Below are positions 49,743 to 58,904 of a stretch of DNA of 64,000 nucleotides, one piece after another. The position numbers were made by a program, and so were the translations under genes. Every line of letters starts with the position of its first letter. Position 1 is the stretch's first letter. A model generated the notes under the pieces. It was not told where the DNA came from, searched no databases, and saw nothing but the letters and a program-made list of their open reading frames with translations. Source of the DNA: Methylosarcina fibrata AML-C10 (lineage in GTDB: Bacteria; Pseudomonadota; Gammaproteobacteria; Methylococcales; Methylomonadaceae); NCBI RefSeq assembly GCF_000372865.1, contig NZ_KB889965.1:579902-643901 (forward strand). Direction: 5' to 3'.

Positions 49743-51224
49743 ATGCTATTTAATTCTTGGCAATTTATATTTCTATACATTCCAGTAACCTTTTTTGTTT
49801 ATTTTTTTCTTAATAAAGTCAGGTTGTTAATAGCCGGAAGAGTTTGGTTGGTTACAGCCAGTTTGTTTTTTTACGCCTACTGGGATGCAAAATATTTACC
49901 TCTCATCCTATGTTCAATTCTGTTTAACTTTGCCATAGGCACGGGACTGACACAATCTCATAATGAATTGACGCAAACAAGAAAAAAAAAGTACTCAAAT
50001 AGAAAGATAGTCTTACTAATCGGTATTTTTGCAAATATTTGTCTGCTTGGTTACTATAAATATACTGATTTTCTACTGAGTAATATTAATTTCATTTTTG
50101 GGGAAAATTATAATTTACATCATATTGTTCTTCCGCTTGCAATCAGTTTTTTTACATTTACTCAAATTGCATACCTGGTGGACAGCTATCGAGGAGAAAC
50201 ATCGGAGTATGATTTATTAAGCTATTCTCTTTTTGTAACTTTTTTTCCTCATTTAATTGCCGGGCCAATCGTCCATCATAGACATATAATGCCCCAATTC
50301 GTTTCTAGATGGGCAGTTTTCCAAAAAACGTCAAATATCCAAAAAAGTTTATTTATATTTTCTATTGGATTATTCAAAAAAGTTGTTATTGCCGATAATT
50401 TTTCTTTATATGCAGATTATGGGTTTGACGGTGGCGCAGCACTCAATTTATTTTCTGCATGGGCAACCAGCTTGTCATATACATTTCAGATTTACTTCGA
50501 CTTTAGTGGATATTGCGACATGGCAATCGGTTCGTCTTTATTATTTAATATCTGGTTGCCAATAAACTTTAACTCGCCATACAAGGCTTTAAATATTCAG
50601 GATTTCTGGCGCCGATGGCACATTACCCTGAGTTGTTTTCTAAGAGATTATTTATATATACCATTAGGCGGCAATCGATGTTCACAGCTTCGTATTTATA
50701 TGAATCTTTTCATCACTTTCGTGCTTGGAGGCTTATGGCATGGCGCAACATGGTTATTTGTCATCTGGGGAGCAATGCATGGAGTTGCTCTTATAATCAA
50801 TAGAATATGGAAAGGTTTACCATTCACCATGCCTTCTTATCTGGCCTGGCTTTTGACGTTTATATTTGTAAATACAAGTTGGGTATTTTTTAGAGCGAAA
50901 ACATTAGACGACGCAATTAGAATACTTAAGGGCATGGTGGACATACGTTCAGTAACATGGTCATCTTCCACTTCGGATCTGGCATGGGCTGGCTGGATGT
51001 CGGACATTTTATTAAAAATATTTCCAGCTAGCTTTATTGGTCAATTACCTATATACCTATTTATTTCGCTTGCATTCGTAATTTTATCTTACAGTAACTC
51101 TATTGAGATGTTGAATAAAAATATAAATTTAAACAAAATGACGTATAGCGCAATACTTTTTTCTACATCTATTTATTTTATGCTGTCTTCCACAAGCACA
51201 GTGTTTCTATATTTTAATTTTTAA
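49743..51224 (+). CDS. MBOAT-family O-acyltransferase (AlgI-like)
   Basis: 493 residues with about 11-12 transmembrane segments. Conserved MBOAT features: FFPHLIAGPIVHH, YFDFSGYCDMAIG, IQDFWRRWHITLS and the invariant His in LGGLWHGATW. AlgI-type proteins pass acetyl groups across the inner membrane for glycan O-acetylation. The coding sequence is AT-rich compared with its neighbours, which suggests horizontal acquisition. It is 2 bases upstream of the AlgX/AlgJ-like gene. The acceptor glycan is not indicated by context. Confidence 0.88.
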   Translation: MLFNSWQFIFLYIPVTFFVYFFLNKVRLLIAGRVWLVTASLFFYAYWDAKYLPLILCSILFNFAIGTGLTQSHNELTQTRKKKYSNRKIVLLIGIFANICLLGYYKYTDFLLSNINFIFGENYNLHHIVLPLAISFFTFTQIAYLVDSYRGETSEYDLLSYSLFVTFFPHLIAGPIVHHRHIMPQFVSRWAVFQKTSNIQKSLFIFSIGLFKKVVIADNFSLYADYGFDGGAALNLFSAWATSLSYTFQIYFDFSGYCDMAIGSSLLFNIWLPINFNSPYKALNIQDFWRRWHITLSCFLRDYLYIPLGGNRCSQLRIYMNLFITFVLGGLWHGATWLFVIWGAMHGVALIINRIWKGLPFTMPSYLAWLLTFIFVNTSWVFFRAKTLDDAIRILKGMVDIRSVTWSSSTSDLAWAGWMSDILLKIFPASFIGQLPIYLFISLAFVILSYSNSIEMLNKNINLNKMTYSAILFSTSIYFMLSSTSTVFLYFNF

Positions 51225-51226
51225 TT

Positions 51227-52789
51227 ATGTCGATATCATCAACACGATTTAGAGTATTTATTTTTATAGCATTTTCCTATCTAAACATAGCAATAGTGCC
51301 AATTATAAATATAGTTTCTTCTCCTGACGTTGATTTTATAAAAATTAAAGACAAATCATTTCTTTATAATATGGATTTTTTATCAAGAGCCATAGCGAAG
51401 CTTCTTTATCCGTTAGGCATTAACATAGACTCACGAAACGTTGTAATTGGTAAAGATGGATGGCTTTTTTTAGGGGATAATTATAACGACACTATTACCG
51501 TTGATCATCGTCAATCAACAATAGAAGATGGCGCTGTGGCAAAAAAAATTATTGAAGCAATGCATGCATGGAAAGGTTTTCTTTCACAAAAAGGAGTGCA
51601 GGATTTTAAAATTTTGATTGCACCGAATAAAGGTACTGTATACCCGGAACATATGCCTACATGGGCCATTCCACGTTCCCCAAATGCTACAGATATATTG
51701 ATAGATAAAGCAGAAGAAAGTAATATTTTTATCGATCTGAGGAAGCCTTTGTTGTCGGCTAAAAAAAATCAGTCTGAAATATTATATTACAAGACAGACA
51801 GTCATTGGAATTTATTGGGAGGAGCAGTTGCCTTTCGATATTTTGCCCAACAACTTTCTAAAAATCACCCTGAGCTAAAATGGCCACAAGATGACCTATA
51901 CAAACTAACGCACACGAATCAGCGAAATGGTGGCGATTTGGCTAATTTTCTTAGATTGTCCAACCACTTACATGATTTGGATCCGATTATTAAAGTGATG
52001 GAGCTTCCCGTACCCAATATTCGATATGATTATGATACTAATCATATGGTCTATCGAGGTGAAAATCCCTTGATTGAGCAGCATAATAAACCTCTACTGA
52101 TAAAATCTCCCGGTGCATTAAATAACAAAAAGGTTCTTTGGATACGAGATTCATTTGGCACCGGAATCTCGCCGTTTATGACAATAACTTTTAACGAAAT
52201 ACTTCAAGTCAATTATGATGAAGCGCTAAAACCTGGCGGTCGATTTGTTCAGTTGGTTGAAAAATGGAAACCGGACTATGTTTTTTTTATTATTATTGCG
52301 CGAGATTCAAGAAGAGATTTATTTTATCAGGCTCCACCCATTACATTTATCAAAACACCTGATAATTTTGAGTCAAATCGTACTGGCACTCTGGTCAGAC
52401 TGAACAATGTCGCAACAATCAATTCCCGGTATAAATTTATTATTGATGGAATTGACCCTTCTTTAGAATATTCCTTATCGGATAGCGAAATAACGCCGGA
52501 AAAAAATCGTTATATTAATCTTGAAATAGCATGTGAAGATCATTCTTCTGTCGTACCGATTCAATTATTTTGGCAAGAAAACAGGCAAGCCTACTTTGAT
52601 GAGGAACATAGTGTAAGAATGAACTTTACTACCGGAAGAAATTTGATAGATATTCAATCGATACCAAAATTGTCTTTAACAAAAAGACAAATAGTAAAAC
52701 TGCGCCTGGATATTGATCCACAACAAAATTCTTGCCAAAAATTTAATGTGGATGGCTTATATATGGGTAATTTTAATTCAAAATCGTGA
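51227..52789 (+). CDS. AlgX/AlgJ-like SGNH acetyltransferase, extracytoplasmic
   Basis: 520 residues. N-terminal signal-anchor (FRVFIFIAFSYLNIAIVPIIN). The SGNH-like catalytic region has the Asp-x-His pair in YKTDSHWNLLG near 190 and a nucleophile candidate in VLWIRDSFGTGISPF near 305. It should take acetyl from the MBOAT partner and place it on a glycan. The last ~130 residues form an extra beta-rich domain (from about 385) that may bind carbohydrate. AT-rich like its partner. Confidence 0.82.
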   Translation: MSISSTRFRVFIFIAFSYLNIAIVPIINIVSSPDVDFIKIKDKSFLYNMDFLSRAIAKLLYPLGINIDSRNVVIGKDGWLFLGDNYNDTITVDHRQSTIEDGAVAKKIIEAMHAWKGFLSQKGVQDFKILIAPNKGTVYPEHMPTWAIPRSPNATDILIDKAEESNIFIDLRKPLLSAKKNQSEILYYKTDSHWNLLGGAVAFRYFAQQLSKNHPELKWPQDDLYKLTHTNQRNGGDLANFLRLSNHLHDLDPIIKVMELPVPNIRYDYDTNHMVYRGENPLIEQHNKPLLIKSPGALNNKKVLWIRDSFGTGISPFMTITFNEILQVNYDEALKPGGRFVQLVEKWKPDYVFFIIIARDSRRDLFYQAPPITFIKTPDNFESNRTGTLVRLNNVATINSRYKFIIDGIDPSLEYSLSDSEITPEKNRYINLEIACEDHSSVVPIQLFWQENRQAYFDEEHSVRMNFTTGRNLIDIQSIPKLSLTKRQIVKLRLDIDPQQNSCQKFNVDGLYMGNFNSKS

Positions 52790-53179
52790 TTATAAATCGT
52801 ACATGGGCGCATTCGGTACATCCTGAACAGGATGATGCCGAGGGCGTTTACGATAAAAAAATCTAAATAGCGAATGGCCGCATGCTGAATGGTCAAGCAT
52901 TTGAAGAAATGCCACTGATACTCCAGCATCGTTTCCGATAAACGTCCGATGGTAGATAAAAACCATAAAAATTTTAATTTTTTTAAGGTTCAATTTATCT
53001 TCGCATGAAAGAATAATTCATCAGTAGCCAATTCTATTTGCACCCGGGCGCCCCGGATCGCCAAAATCGCGGCTGGGTTCATCTACAGGGAAAAATCCGA
53101 AGCGGTTTCGACTGCGTAAAGCAGGCGTGAAAAGTTGTAATACAGCGATTTCATATTGATTACGGAGACAGTGATTGCG
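52790..53179. other. Intergenic region with no recognised gene
   Basis: 390 bases after the acetylation pair. A 91-codon - strand frame (52654-52929) overlaps the previous gene end, and its hydrophobic product (MLEYQWHFFKCLTIQHAAIR at the start) has no known match; it could be a remnant of a membrane protein. Base composition drops back from AT-rich to normal across this stretch, which may mark the edge of the transferred block. Confidence 0.4.
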
Positions 53180-53317
53180 ATGAATAATAAAACAACCTCG
53201 AAAAAAGACATTTACATAGCCTTAGGGTACGTTTTATTGCTGGCTGTCATGGCGTTTCCTTTATCGCTGGCAGGCATGAAGATGCTTAACTTCGTTTTAG
53301 GCCATATCAAGATGTAA
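53180..53317 (+). CDS. Small single-span membrane protein (45 aa)
   Basis: MNNKTTSKKDIYIALGYVLL continues through LAVMAFPLSLAGMKMLNFVLGHIKM: a polar Lys-rich start followed by one long or two short hydrophobic segments. A GTG 9 bases upstream is an alternative start. No homologue recognised. It precedes the secreted-protein gene by 90 bases. Confidence 0.45.
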   Translation: MNNKTTSKKDIYIALGYVLLLAVMAFPLSLAGMKMLNFVLGHIKM

Positions 53318-53407
53318 GTTTTATCCTGTCGATGGCGGATTCTACTTTCGCCTTATCGGCGGCAATCGGCCTCTTCGTTTTTCTAACCATAAAATTAAGG
53401 ATAAGAA

Positions 53408-53905
53408 ATGAAAAAAATAATGTTTGCTTTGATGGTGCTTGGGTTCGCCGTTACAACCCGAGCGGCCGAGAATATGACCTATTACGGTCATTTCACCAGC
53501 ACCACCAATGCCGATACGCTGATAACGACCGAAGGGCTCGACGGCCAAAACACCAAATTTATCGTCAATAAAGTAGCCATCAACGTTTTCCAGGACTGCA
53601 ACTCCCTGCAATACGGAGGGTTTAAAAAAACAGGCGCATGCGGAGCTTATAAGATGGGGGCGCAGTTGTGGCAAAGAGCGGCGACGACCAACATAAGCAC
53701 CAACGGCGTCGCGGTCCGGGTTTATCCCTCAACAACGCCTTCGACGGAGATTTACGCCACGCCGAACATGGAGTACTTCATCGTAGGAAATCCGAAGTCC
53801 TACGCATGGCAGGATTGTACCAGCGCCAACACGGTGGATTATGCACTGGTCGGCTCTTGTACCAGCGGCTTGTCGCTCTGGAAGCGGACTACTCCTGTTC
53901 AATAA
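53408..53905 (+). CDS. Secreted protein with two Cys-pair repeats (165 aa), unrecognised
   Basis: Cleavable signal (MKKIMFALMVLGFAVTTRAA). The mature part has two related units: FQDCNSLQYGGFKKTGACGA ending GAQLWQRA, and WQDCTSANTVDYALVGSCTS ending LSLWKRT. Each has a Cys pair 12-14 residues apart and a Leu-Trp-Arg/Lys tail, so the protein seems to be a duplicated disulfide module. All four cysteines are in these units. Periplasmic or extracellular; function unknown. Confidence 0.7.
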   Translation: MKKIMFALMVLGFAVTTRAAENMTYYGHFTSTTNADTLITTEGLDGQNTKFIVNKVAINVFQDCNSLQYGGFKKTGACGAYKMGAQLWQRAATTNISTNGVAVRVYPSTTPSTEIYATPNMEYFIVGNPKSYAWQDCTSANTVDYALVGSCTSGLSLWKRTTPVQ

Positions 53906-53955
53906 GTTTGAGCTTAGTTAGCCCTAGACTTTAAGATATCGAGAAAAGTTAATCA

Positions 53956-54091
53956 GGCTACGCACCGCGTACCAATCAAAAAACTTGATTGATCAATGTA
54001 TTGTGAAAAGTCAAGTAGGATACGCACCGCGTACCTGCTCTAAACAGATTGAATGATCAAGCTCGTGAGTGGTACACGGTGCGTACCCTAC
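53956..54091. repeat. Three short dispersed repeat units (TACGCACCGCGTACC)
   Basis: Two direct copies (53956-53973 and 54015-54035) and one inverted copy (54071-54091, GGTACACGGTGCGTACCCTAC) of a unit with core ACGCACC and GTACC ends. Spacing is about 60 bases. They fill the gap between the secreted-protein gene and lipA and resemble REP-type extragenic elements, distinct from the GTAGGGGC family. Confidence 0.7.
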
Positions 54092-54121
54092 CTTTTTGCG
54101 ATTAAGGCGCTCGCTCAAGTT

Positions 54122-55081
54122 TTAAATGTTTACTCCTTTCGCCTGCATGTCGGCATGGTACGAAGATCTCACCAGCGGCGCGCTCGCGACCTGTTCGAAG
54201 CCCAGCGATCCGGCGATGCGTCCGTATTCGTCGAATTGCTCTGGCGTAATGTAGCTTTTCACCGGCAGATGGTCCTTGCTGGGTTGCAGGTATTGGCCGA
54301 GAGTCAGCATGGTGCAGCCGTGGTCGATCAGATCGCGCATCACTTGCAGCACCTCTTCCGGTTCTTCGCCGATGCCCAGCATCAGTCCGGATTTGGTCGG
54401 TGTTTGGGGTCTGGCTTTTTTATAGCCTTCCAATAACTTCAGAGAGCCCGAGTAATCAGCGCCGGGACGGGCCTGTTTGTAGAGCCTGGGCACCGTTTCT
54501 AGGTTGTGATTGAACACGTCGCAGGGTTCGGCCGCCAGGATGGCGATGGCTTTGTCCATGCGGCCGCGAAAATCGGGCACCAGAATTTCAATCTTGGTCG
54601 CTGGAGACTGATGCCGGATGGTTTGGATGCATTCGGCAAAATGGCCGGCGCCGCCGTCCCGTAAATCGTCGCGGTCGACCGAGGTAATGACGACGTATTT
54701 CAAGGCCATTGCCTTGATCGCCTCGGCCAGATGACGCGGTTCGTTTTTATCGAGAGGCAGGGGCTTGCCGTGGGCGACGTCGCAAAAAGGACAGCGCCGG
54801 GTGCACAAATCGCCCATGATCATGAAGGTAGCCGTGCCGTGCTGGAAACATTCGGCCAGGTTGGGGCAGGCGGCTTCCTCGCAGACCGTATGCAGGTTGT
54901 GCTCGCGCAAGAGCTGTTTGACCCGCGCGATTTCATTGCCGGCGGTCAGTTTGACCCGTATCCATTCGGGCTTGCGCAGCGGCGCGGCGGCGGTTTCTAC
55001 TTTAATCGGAATGCGCGCCAGCTTCTCTGCGTTGCGTTGATGGGAATCGGGCGTGGAGCGGGACGGAGCTTGATAGGTCAT
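54122..55081 (-). CDS. lipA: Lipoyl synthase
   Basis: 319 residues. Radical SAM enzyme that inserts two sulfurs into octanoyl groups on lipoyl domains. Auxiliary cluster cysteines in [12 protein letters not shown], radical SAM cluster in [10 protein letters not shown], and the C-terminal RSSYHADM serine motif. ATG 55081 overlaps the lipB stop (ATGA). The longer open frame upstream reads into lipB and is not part of the protein. Confidence 0.95.
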   Translation of the reverse strand: MTYQAPSRSTPDSHQRNAEKLARIPIKVETAAAPLRKPEWIRVKLTAGNEIARVKQLLREHNLHTVCEEAACPNLAECFQHGTATFMIMGDLCTRRCPFCDVAHGKPLPLDKNEPRHLAEAIKAMALKYVVITSVDRDDLRDGGAGHFAECIQTIRHQSPATKIEILVPDFRGRMDKAIAILAAEPCDVFNHNLETVPRLYKQARPGADYSGSLKLLEGYKKARPQTPTKSGLMLGIGEEPEEVLQVMRDLIDHGCTMLTLGQYLQPSKDHLPVKSYITPEQFDEYGRIAGSLGFEQVASAPLVRSSYHADMQAKGVNI

Positions 55082-55686
55082 GAGGACAGGGCCTGAGTTA
55101 TGGCCTCGACCAGAGGCGAGGCGAGTTCTTCGTTGCTGAGATTCACTCCCAGATCGGCAAGCCGGGTCACTTCCAGCTTCGAATAGCCGCAGGGATTGAT
55201 GCCTTTGAAAGGACTCAAGTCCACGTAATTGTTGAGGCTCAGTCCGTGGTAGCTGCAATTTTTTCGGATCCTTATGCCAATGGAGCCGATTTTTTTGCCG
55301 TCGACGTAGACGCCGGGCGCATCGGCCCGTGCGTTCGCGGCGATGCGATACAAAGCCAGCGTCTCGATCATGGCTTCCTCCAGCAAGGTAACCAGTGGGC
55401 GGACGCCCAGTTTCGACCGCTTCATGTCCAGCAGCGGATAAACGACCAATTGGCCGGGACCGTGGTAGGTGACCTGGCCGCCCCGGTCGCAATGGACCAC
55501 GGGAATCGATCCGGTGTCGAGAAGGTGTTCCCGCTTGCCGTTGAGTCCCAGCGTATAGACCGGATCATGTTCGACCACCCAGATTTCATCGGGAGTGTCC
55601 CAGGTCCTGTTCTCGGTGAATTGCTGCATGGCCCGCCAAGTGGCCTGATAGTCCTGTATGCCGAGAAAGCGCGTCGTTAAGGCCAT
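55078..55686 (-). CDS. lipB: Octanoyltransferase
   Basis: 202 residues. Moves octanoyl from acyl carrier protein to lipoyl domains. Motifs: [20 protein letters not shown], catalytic Lys in [12 protein letters not shown], catalytic Cys in [10 protein letters not shown]. Operon ybeD-lipB-lipA, as in E. coli but tightly packed. Confidence 0.95.
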   Translation of the reverse strand: MALTTRFLGIQDYQATWRAMQQFTENRTWDTPDEIWVVEHDPVYTLGLNGKREHLLDTGSIPVVHCDRGGQVTYHGPGQLVVYPLLDMKRSKLGVRPLVTLLEEAMIETLALYRIAANARADAPGVYVDGKKIGSIGIRIRKNCSYHGLSLNNYVDLSPFKGINPCGYSKLEVTRLADLGVNLSNEELASPLVEAITQALSS

Positions 55687-55712
55687 GCCGGAAGAAAGGT
55701 ATGTGCCGGATT

Positions 55713-55976
55713 TTATAAGACCATCATGATCAGAGGGTGACTCGATAAATCCAGATAGATGTTATCGAGCTGCTGTTTGCTGTGCGCCTCGATGATGACG
55801 GTAATGGCGGTGTAATTGCCGCCCTTGCTGGGGCGCGACTTTACCGCGCCCTCGGTAAGGTCGGGGCTGTGCCGCCGGACGATTTCCACTACGACCAAAT
55901 CGAGTTCGGGCGTGGTTTTGCCCATGGCCTTGATCGCAAAACGGCACGGGAATTTCAGCAGGGTCTCTTCGCTCAT
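55713..55976 (-). CDS. ybeD: YbeD-family protein (UPF0250/DUF493)
   Basis: 87 residues with an ACT-like fold pattern. FPCRFAIKAMGKTTPELDLVVVEIVRRHSP and the C-terminal LDNIYLDLSSHPLIMMVL are typical. The biochemical role is unclear; constant linkage to lipB suggests lipoate metabolism or regulation. Its ATG overlaps the aminotransferase stop (ATGA). Confidence 0.9.
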   Translation of the reverse strand: MSEETLLKFPCRFAIKAMGKTTPELDLVVVEIVRRHSPDLTEGAVKSRPSKGGNYTAITVIIEAHSKQQLDNIYLDLSSHPLIMMVL

Positions 55977-56815
55977 CTCAGGGATTGTTTGTAATTCTGG
56001 AACAGCCGGTTCATGGTGGCCCAGACCGGCCCCGGTTTGCCGCCGCCGATTGGAGCGGAATCGAGTTCGACCACCGGCATGATTTCGCGGGTCGAACTGG
56101 TCAGCCAGATCTCGTCGGCACTTTTCAGCGTTTCCAGGGAAATGCTGTCTTCCCGATAGGAAATATGGTTTCTTTCGGCGATTTCAAGGAGGACGTCGCG
56201 GGTAATTCCCGGCAATAATTCATGGCTTTTCGGTGGCGTGACCAGGACGCCGTCGACGACCGCGAAAACATTGCTCGCCGCGCCTTCGGTGACGTGATCG
56301 CCCCTCACCAGAATGGCTTCGGTGCAGTCTTTCTCGACCGCTTCCTGCCGGTAGAGAATATTGGCCAAAAGGGTAATGGCCTTGATATGGCACAGTTGCC
56401 AGCGCCCGTCCGGCATGGTCATGGCCCTGACGCCGGAGTTCTGGCCGGGCAGGGGGACAATGGCCGACGACATCGCAAAGACGGTCGGCCGGATCTGTTT
56501 CGGAAACGCGTGGTCTCTTTTTTCCGCAGAACCCCGCGTAACCTGCAAATAAACATACTGATCCAGGGCCGGGTCCAACAGCGGCGTCAGAATCTCGAGC
56601 CATTGCGCATAAGGGAAGGGATTGCCCAGACGAATGCCGGAGAGACTGCGATCCAGTCTCTCCATATGCTTGTCGAAATGAAACAAATGTCCCGAATAGG
56701 ACGGAATGACTTCATAGACGCCGTCACCGAATAAAAAGCCGCGGTCCAGGACCGAAACTCGGGCTTCATTCAACGGAAGATAACGGCCGTTCAGATAGAC
56801 CGTTTTATTTTCCAT
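55973..56815 (-). CDS. dat: D-alanine/D-amino-acid aminotransferase, class IV
   Basis: 280 residues, PLP fold IV. DRGFLFGDGVYEVIPSYSG at the N terminus, PLP lysine in CHIKAITLLANIL, and EGAASNVFAV. Close to D-amino-acid transaminases that make D-Glu/D-Ala for peptidoglycan. Placed between dacC and lipB, as in many gammaproteobacteria, and overlapping dacC by 11 bases. Confidence 0.88.
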   Translation of the reverse strand: MENKTVYLNGRYLPLNEARVSVLDRGFLFGDGVYEVIPSYSGHLFHFDKHMERLDRSLSGIRLGNPFPYAQWLEILTPLLDPALDQYVYLQVTRGSAEKRDHAFPKQIRPTVFAMSSAIVPLPGQNSGVRAMTMPDGRWQLCHIKAITLLANILYRQEAVEKDCTEAILVRGDHVTEGAASNVFAVVDGVLVTPPKSHELLPGITRDVLLEIAERNHISYREDSISLETLKSADEIWLTSSTREIMPVVELDSAPIGGGKPGPVWATMNRLFQNYKQSLR

Positions 56816-57983
56816 CGCGGTTGACCACCAGAAGAATGGCGCTGTCGGTCAACTGGCGGAAAATATTGCCTTTTTCCACGGTTTTTAGGGCCACCAGGTC
56901 TTTTTTGATGATCGGTTCGCCTTTAAAGGAAACTTCAACCGAACCCAGCTTGTCGCCTTCCTTGACCGGCGCGGTGATGTTCTTGTCGACGTTGATGACG
57001 GCTTTCAGCTCGTTGTAATGGCCGCGGGGGATCGTCGCGTAAAGATCTTCGGTCAGACCCAGAGGCAATTCCTTGACGTCGCCTTTCCATACCCGGGCAT
57101 CGGACAGCGATTTTTTACCGTCGTATAATTTGTGGGCTTCATAAAAACGGAATCCGTAATTCAAGAGATTCTGGTTTTGCACCGCCCGGGCGTTGTCGCT
57201 TTTGGCGCCCATCACGACCGAAATCAGACGCATGTCGTTTCTGAGGGCCGACGCGACCAGGCAGAAACCGGCTTCATCGGTATGCCCCGTCTTTACGCCG
57301 TCGACCGAAGGATCGCGGCCCAGCAACTGGTTGCGGTTGTGCTGAACGATTTTGTTGTAGACGAATTCCTTTTGCGAAAACCACGGGTAAAAGTCGGGAA
57401 ATTCCTTGATCAAGGCCTCGGTCAGAATGGCCAGATCGCGCGCCGTGGTGTAATGGCCTTCCACCGGAAGCCCGTCGCTGTTTTTAAATTGGGTGTTTTT
57501 CATGCCCAATCGTTCCGCCTGCTGATTCATCATCGCGGCGAAGACTTCCTCCGATCCGGCCACATGCTCGGCCAGAGCGACGCTGGCGTCGTTGCCCGAT
57601 TGAATGATGACGCCTTTCAGCAAATCTTCGATTTTGACCCGGTCGTTCACTTCCACGAACATGCGCGAACCGGACGTGCTCCAGGCTTTTTTGCTGATGG
57701 TGGCCAGATCGTCCAGTTTCAGATGGCCGTTGGCGATTTCCTTGAATACGACATAGACGGTCATGATTTTGGTCAGGCTGGCCGGCGCGAGTTTGGCGTC
57801 GGCATTGTTTTCGGCCAATACCTTGCCCGTTTGATAATCCTGCAATACGAAGCTGCTCGCTTCGATGGTGGGTGGGATGGGGATCAGAACGTCTGAATTT
57901 TCTGCGTTGGCCTGGAACGGAGCCGTCAGGAAACTGAAAAGGAGTATGAAAAAGACCCGCTGGAAATTTAATAAAGACATCAT
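56805..57983 (-). CDS. dacC: D-alanyl-D-alanine carboxypeptidase (PBP5/6 family)
   Basis: 392 residues. Signal peptide (MMSLLNFQRVFFILLFSFLT), active site S69-LTK in PASLTKIMT, SGN in IIQSGNDASVAL near 129, KTG in VDGVKTGHTDEAG near 230. The C-terminal PBP5 beta domain ends with an amphipathic membrane anchor. Trims pentapeptides in peptidoglycan. dacA versus dacC cannot be separated by sequence alone. Confidence 0.92.
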   Translation of the reverse strand: MMSLLNFQRVFFILLFSFLTAPFQANAENSDVLIPIPPTIEASSFVLQDYQTGKVLAENNADAKLAPASLTKIMTVYVVFKEIANGHLKLDDLATISKKAWSTSGSRMFVEVNDRVKIEDLLKGVIIQSGNDASVALAEHVAGSEEVFAAMMNQQAERLGMKNTQFKNSDGLPVEGHYTTARDLAILTEALIKEFPDFYPWFSQKEFVYNKIVQHNRNQLLGRDPSVDGVKTGHTDEAGFCLVASALRNDMRLISVVMGAKSDNARAVQNQNLLNYGFRFYEAHKLYDGKKSLSDARVWKGDVKELPLGLTEDLYATIPRGHYNELKAVINVDKNITAPVKEGDKLGSVEVSFKGEPIIKKDLVALKTVEKGNIFRQLTDSAILLVVNRDGK

Positions 57984-58250
57984 TGCTATGGAAAGTTCAC
58001 TTAGAAAAACATGGCTTTATTGTAGCATGATCGGAGCAGGTTGTCGGGATTCGCTTAATCACGGCGGTTTGCCGACGCATTCTTTTTCCGGAGCGGACGA
58101 GGGGCAGACGGCCGGATTTTGACGCTGCCTCGGGGAGGCAAAAACGAGTCCCTTAAAAGGAGCGTAAAATTAGCTTCGGGCTATAGAGGATACGCCGGAG
58201 GATTTCTTTCCGTCGGTCCGAATTGGATTGAATGAGCGGAATGGGCCGGT

Positions 58251-58904
58251 CTATCGCTTGCCTTCTTTTTCTTCTTGGTCATTCTCCAGTTGCGGCAAAG
58301 CCTGGGCGTCGGTTAATGCCACAATTTCCACTTTGGCCAAACCTTCTTTTTGAATGCCCAGTTTTTTGGCGGCGGCATAGGAAAGATCGAGCAAACGGTT
58401 GCCGACGTAAGGTCCGCGGTCGTTGATGCGGACAATGACGCTGCGGTTGTTTTCCAGATTGGTCACCTGGGCATAGGACGGAATCGGCAGGGTTTTATGC
58501 GCGGCGGTCATTGCGTACATGTCGAAGATTTCGCCGGTAGCGGTCTTTCTGCCGTGAAACCGGGGGCCGTACCAGGAAGCGATGCCTTGCTTGATGTAAC
58601 GGGTGATCCGGGGTATCAGCGCTTCCTGTTGGGGCGGCTCTTCGGGCTTGTTGGGCCGGTTTACCTGAAGAACGGCATGTTGCCGGAGGGGGCGGTCGGC
58701 GATCAGATGGCGTTTGCCTGGAGCGGAAAGGGGAGAGGAGATGGATGGGGACGGGGACTGGGTCGTGTCTTTATTTTGAGTGGCTTCGGCGGTCAGCCGG
58801 GGCAGAGGGGTGATTTTGTTGATCGATACATCTGGCGTTCTGACTTGCTGCGTGGAACAACCACACAACACAATGACAGAAATGGATGGTATGATTTTAT
58901 TCAT
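58251..58904 (-). CDS. rlpA: RlpA-type septal ring lytic transglycosylase lipoprotein
   Basis: 217 residues. Lipobox VLCGC gives lipid-modified Cys16. A long Pro/Ser linker is followed by a double-psi beta-barrel domain (about 108-195: GIASWYGPRFHGRKTATGEIFD, then VRINDRGPY). No C-terminal SPOR domain, so targeting to septal glycan differs from classic RlpA. Start overlaps the mltB stop. Confidence 0.9.
   Translation of the reverse strand: MNKIIPSISVIVLCGCSTQQVRTPDVSINKITPLPRLTAEATQNKDTTQSPSPSISSPLSAPGKRHLIADRPLRQHAVLQVNRPNKPEEPPQQEALIPRITRYIKQGIASWYGPRFHGRKTATGEIFDMYAMTAAHKTLPIPSYAQVTNLENNRSVIVRINDRGPYVGNRLLDLSYAAAKKLGIQKEGLAKVEIVALTDAQALPQLENDQEEKEGKR

Noticed and set aside
52654-52929. 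91-codon - strand frame after the AlgX-like gene
   Set aside because: Overlaps the end of a well-supported gene, has no recognised homology, and may be a chance frame or remnant.
54122-55492. 456-residue lipoyl synthase with a long N-terminal extension
   Set aside because: The extra residues upstream of 55081 are an out-of-frame reading of lipB, and the standard LipA start overlaps the lipB stop.
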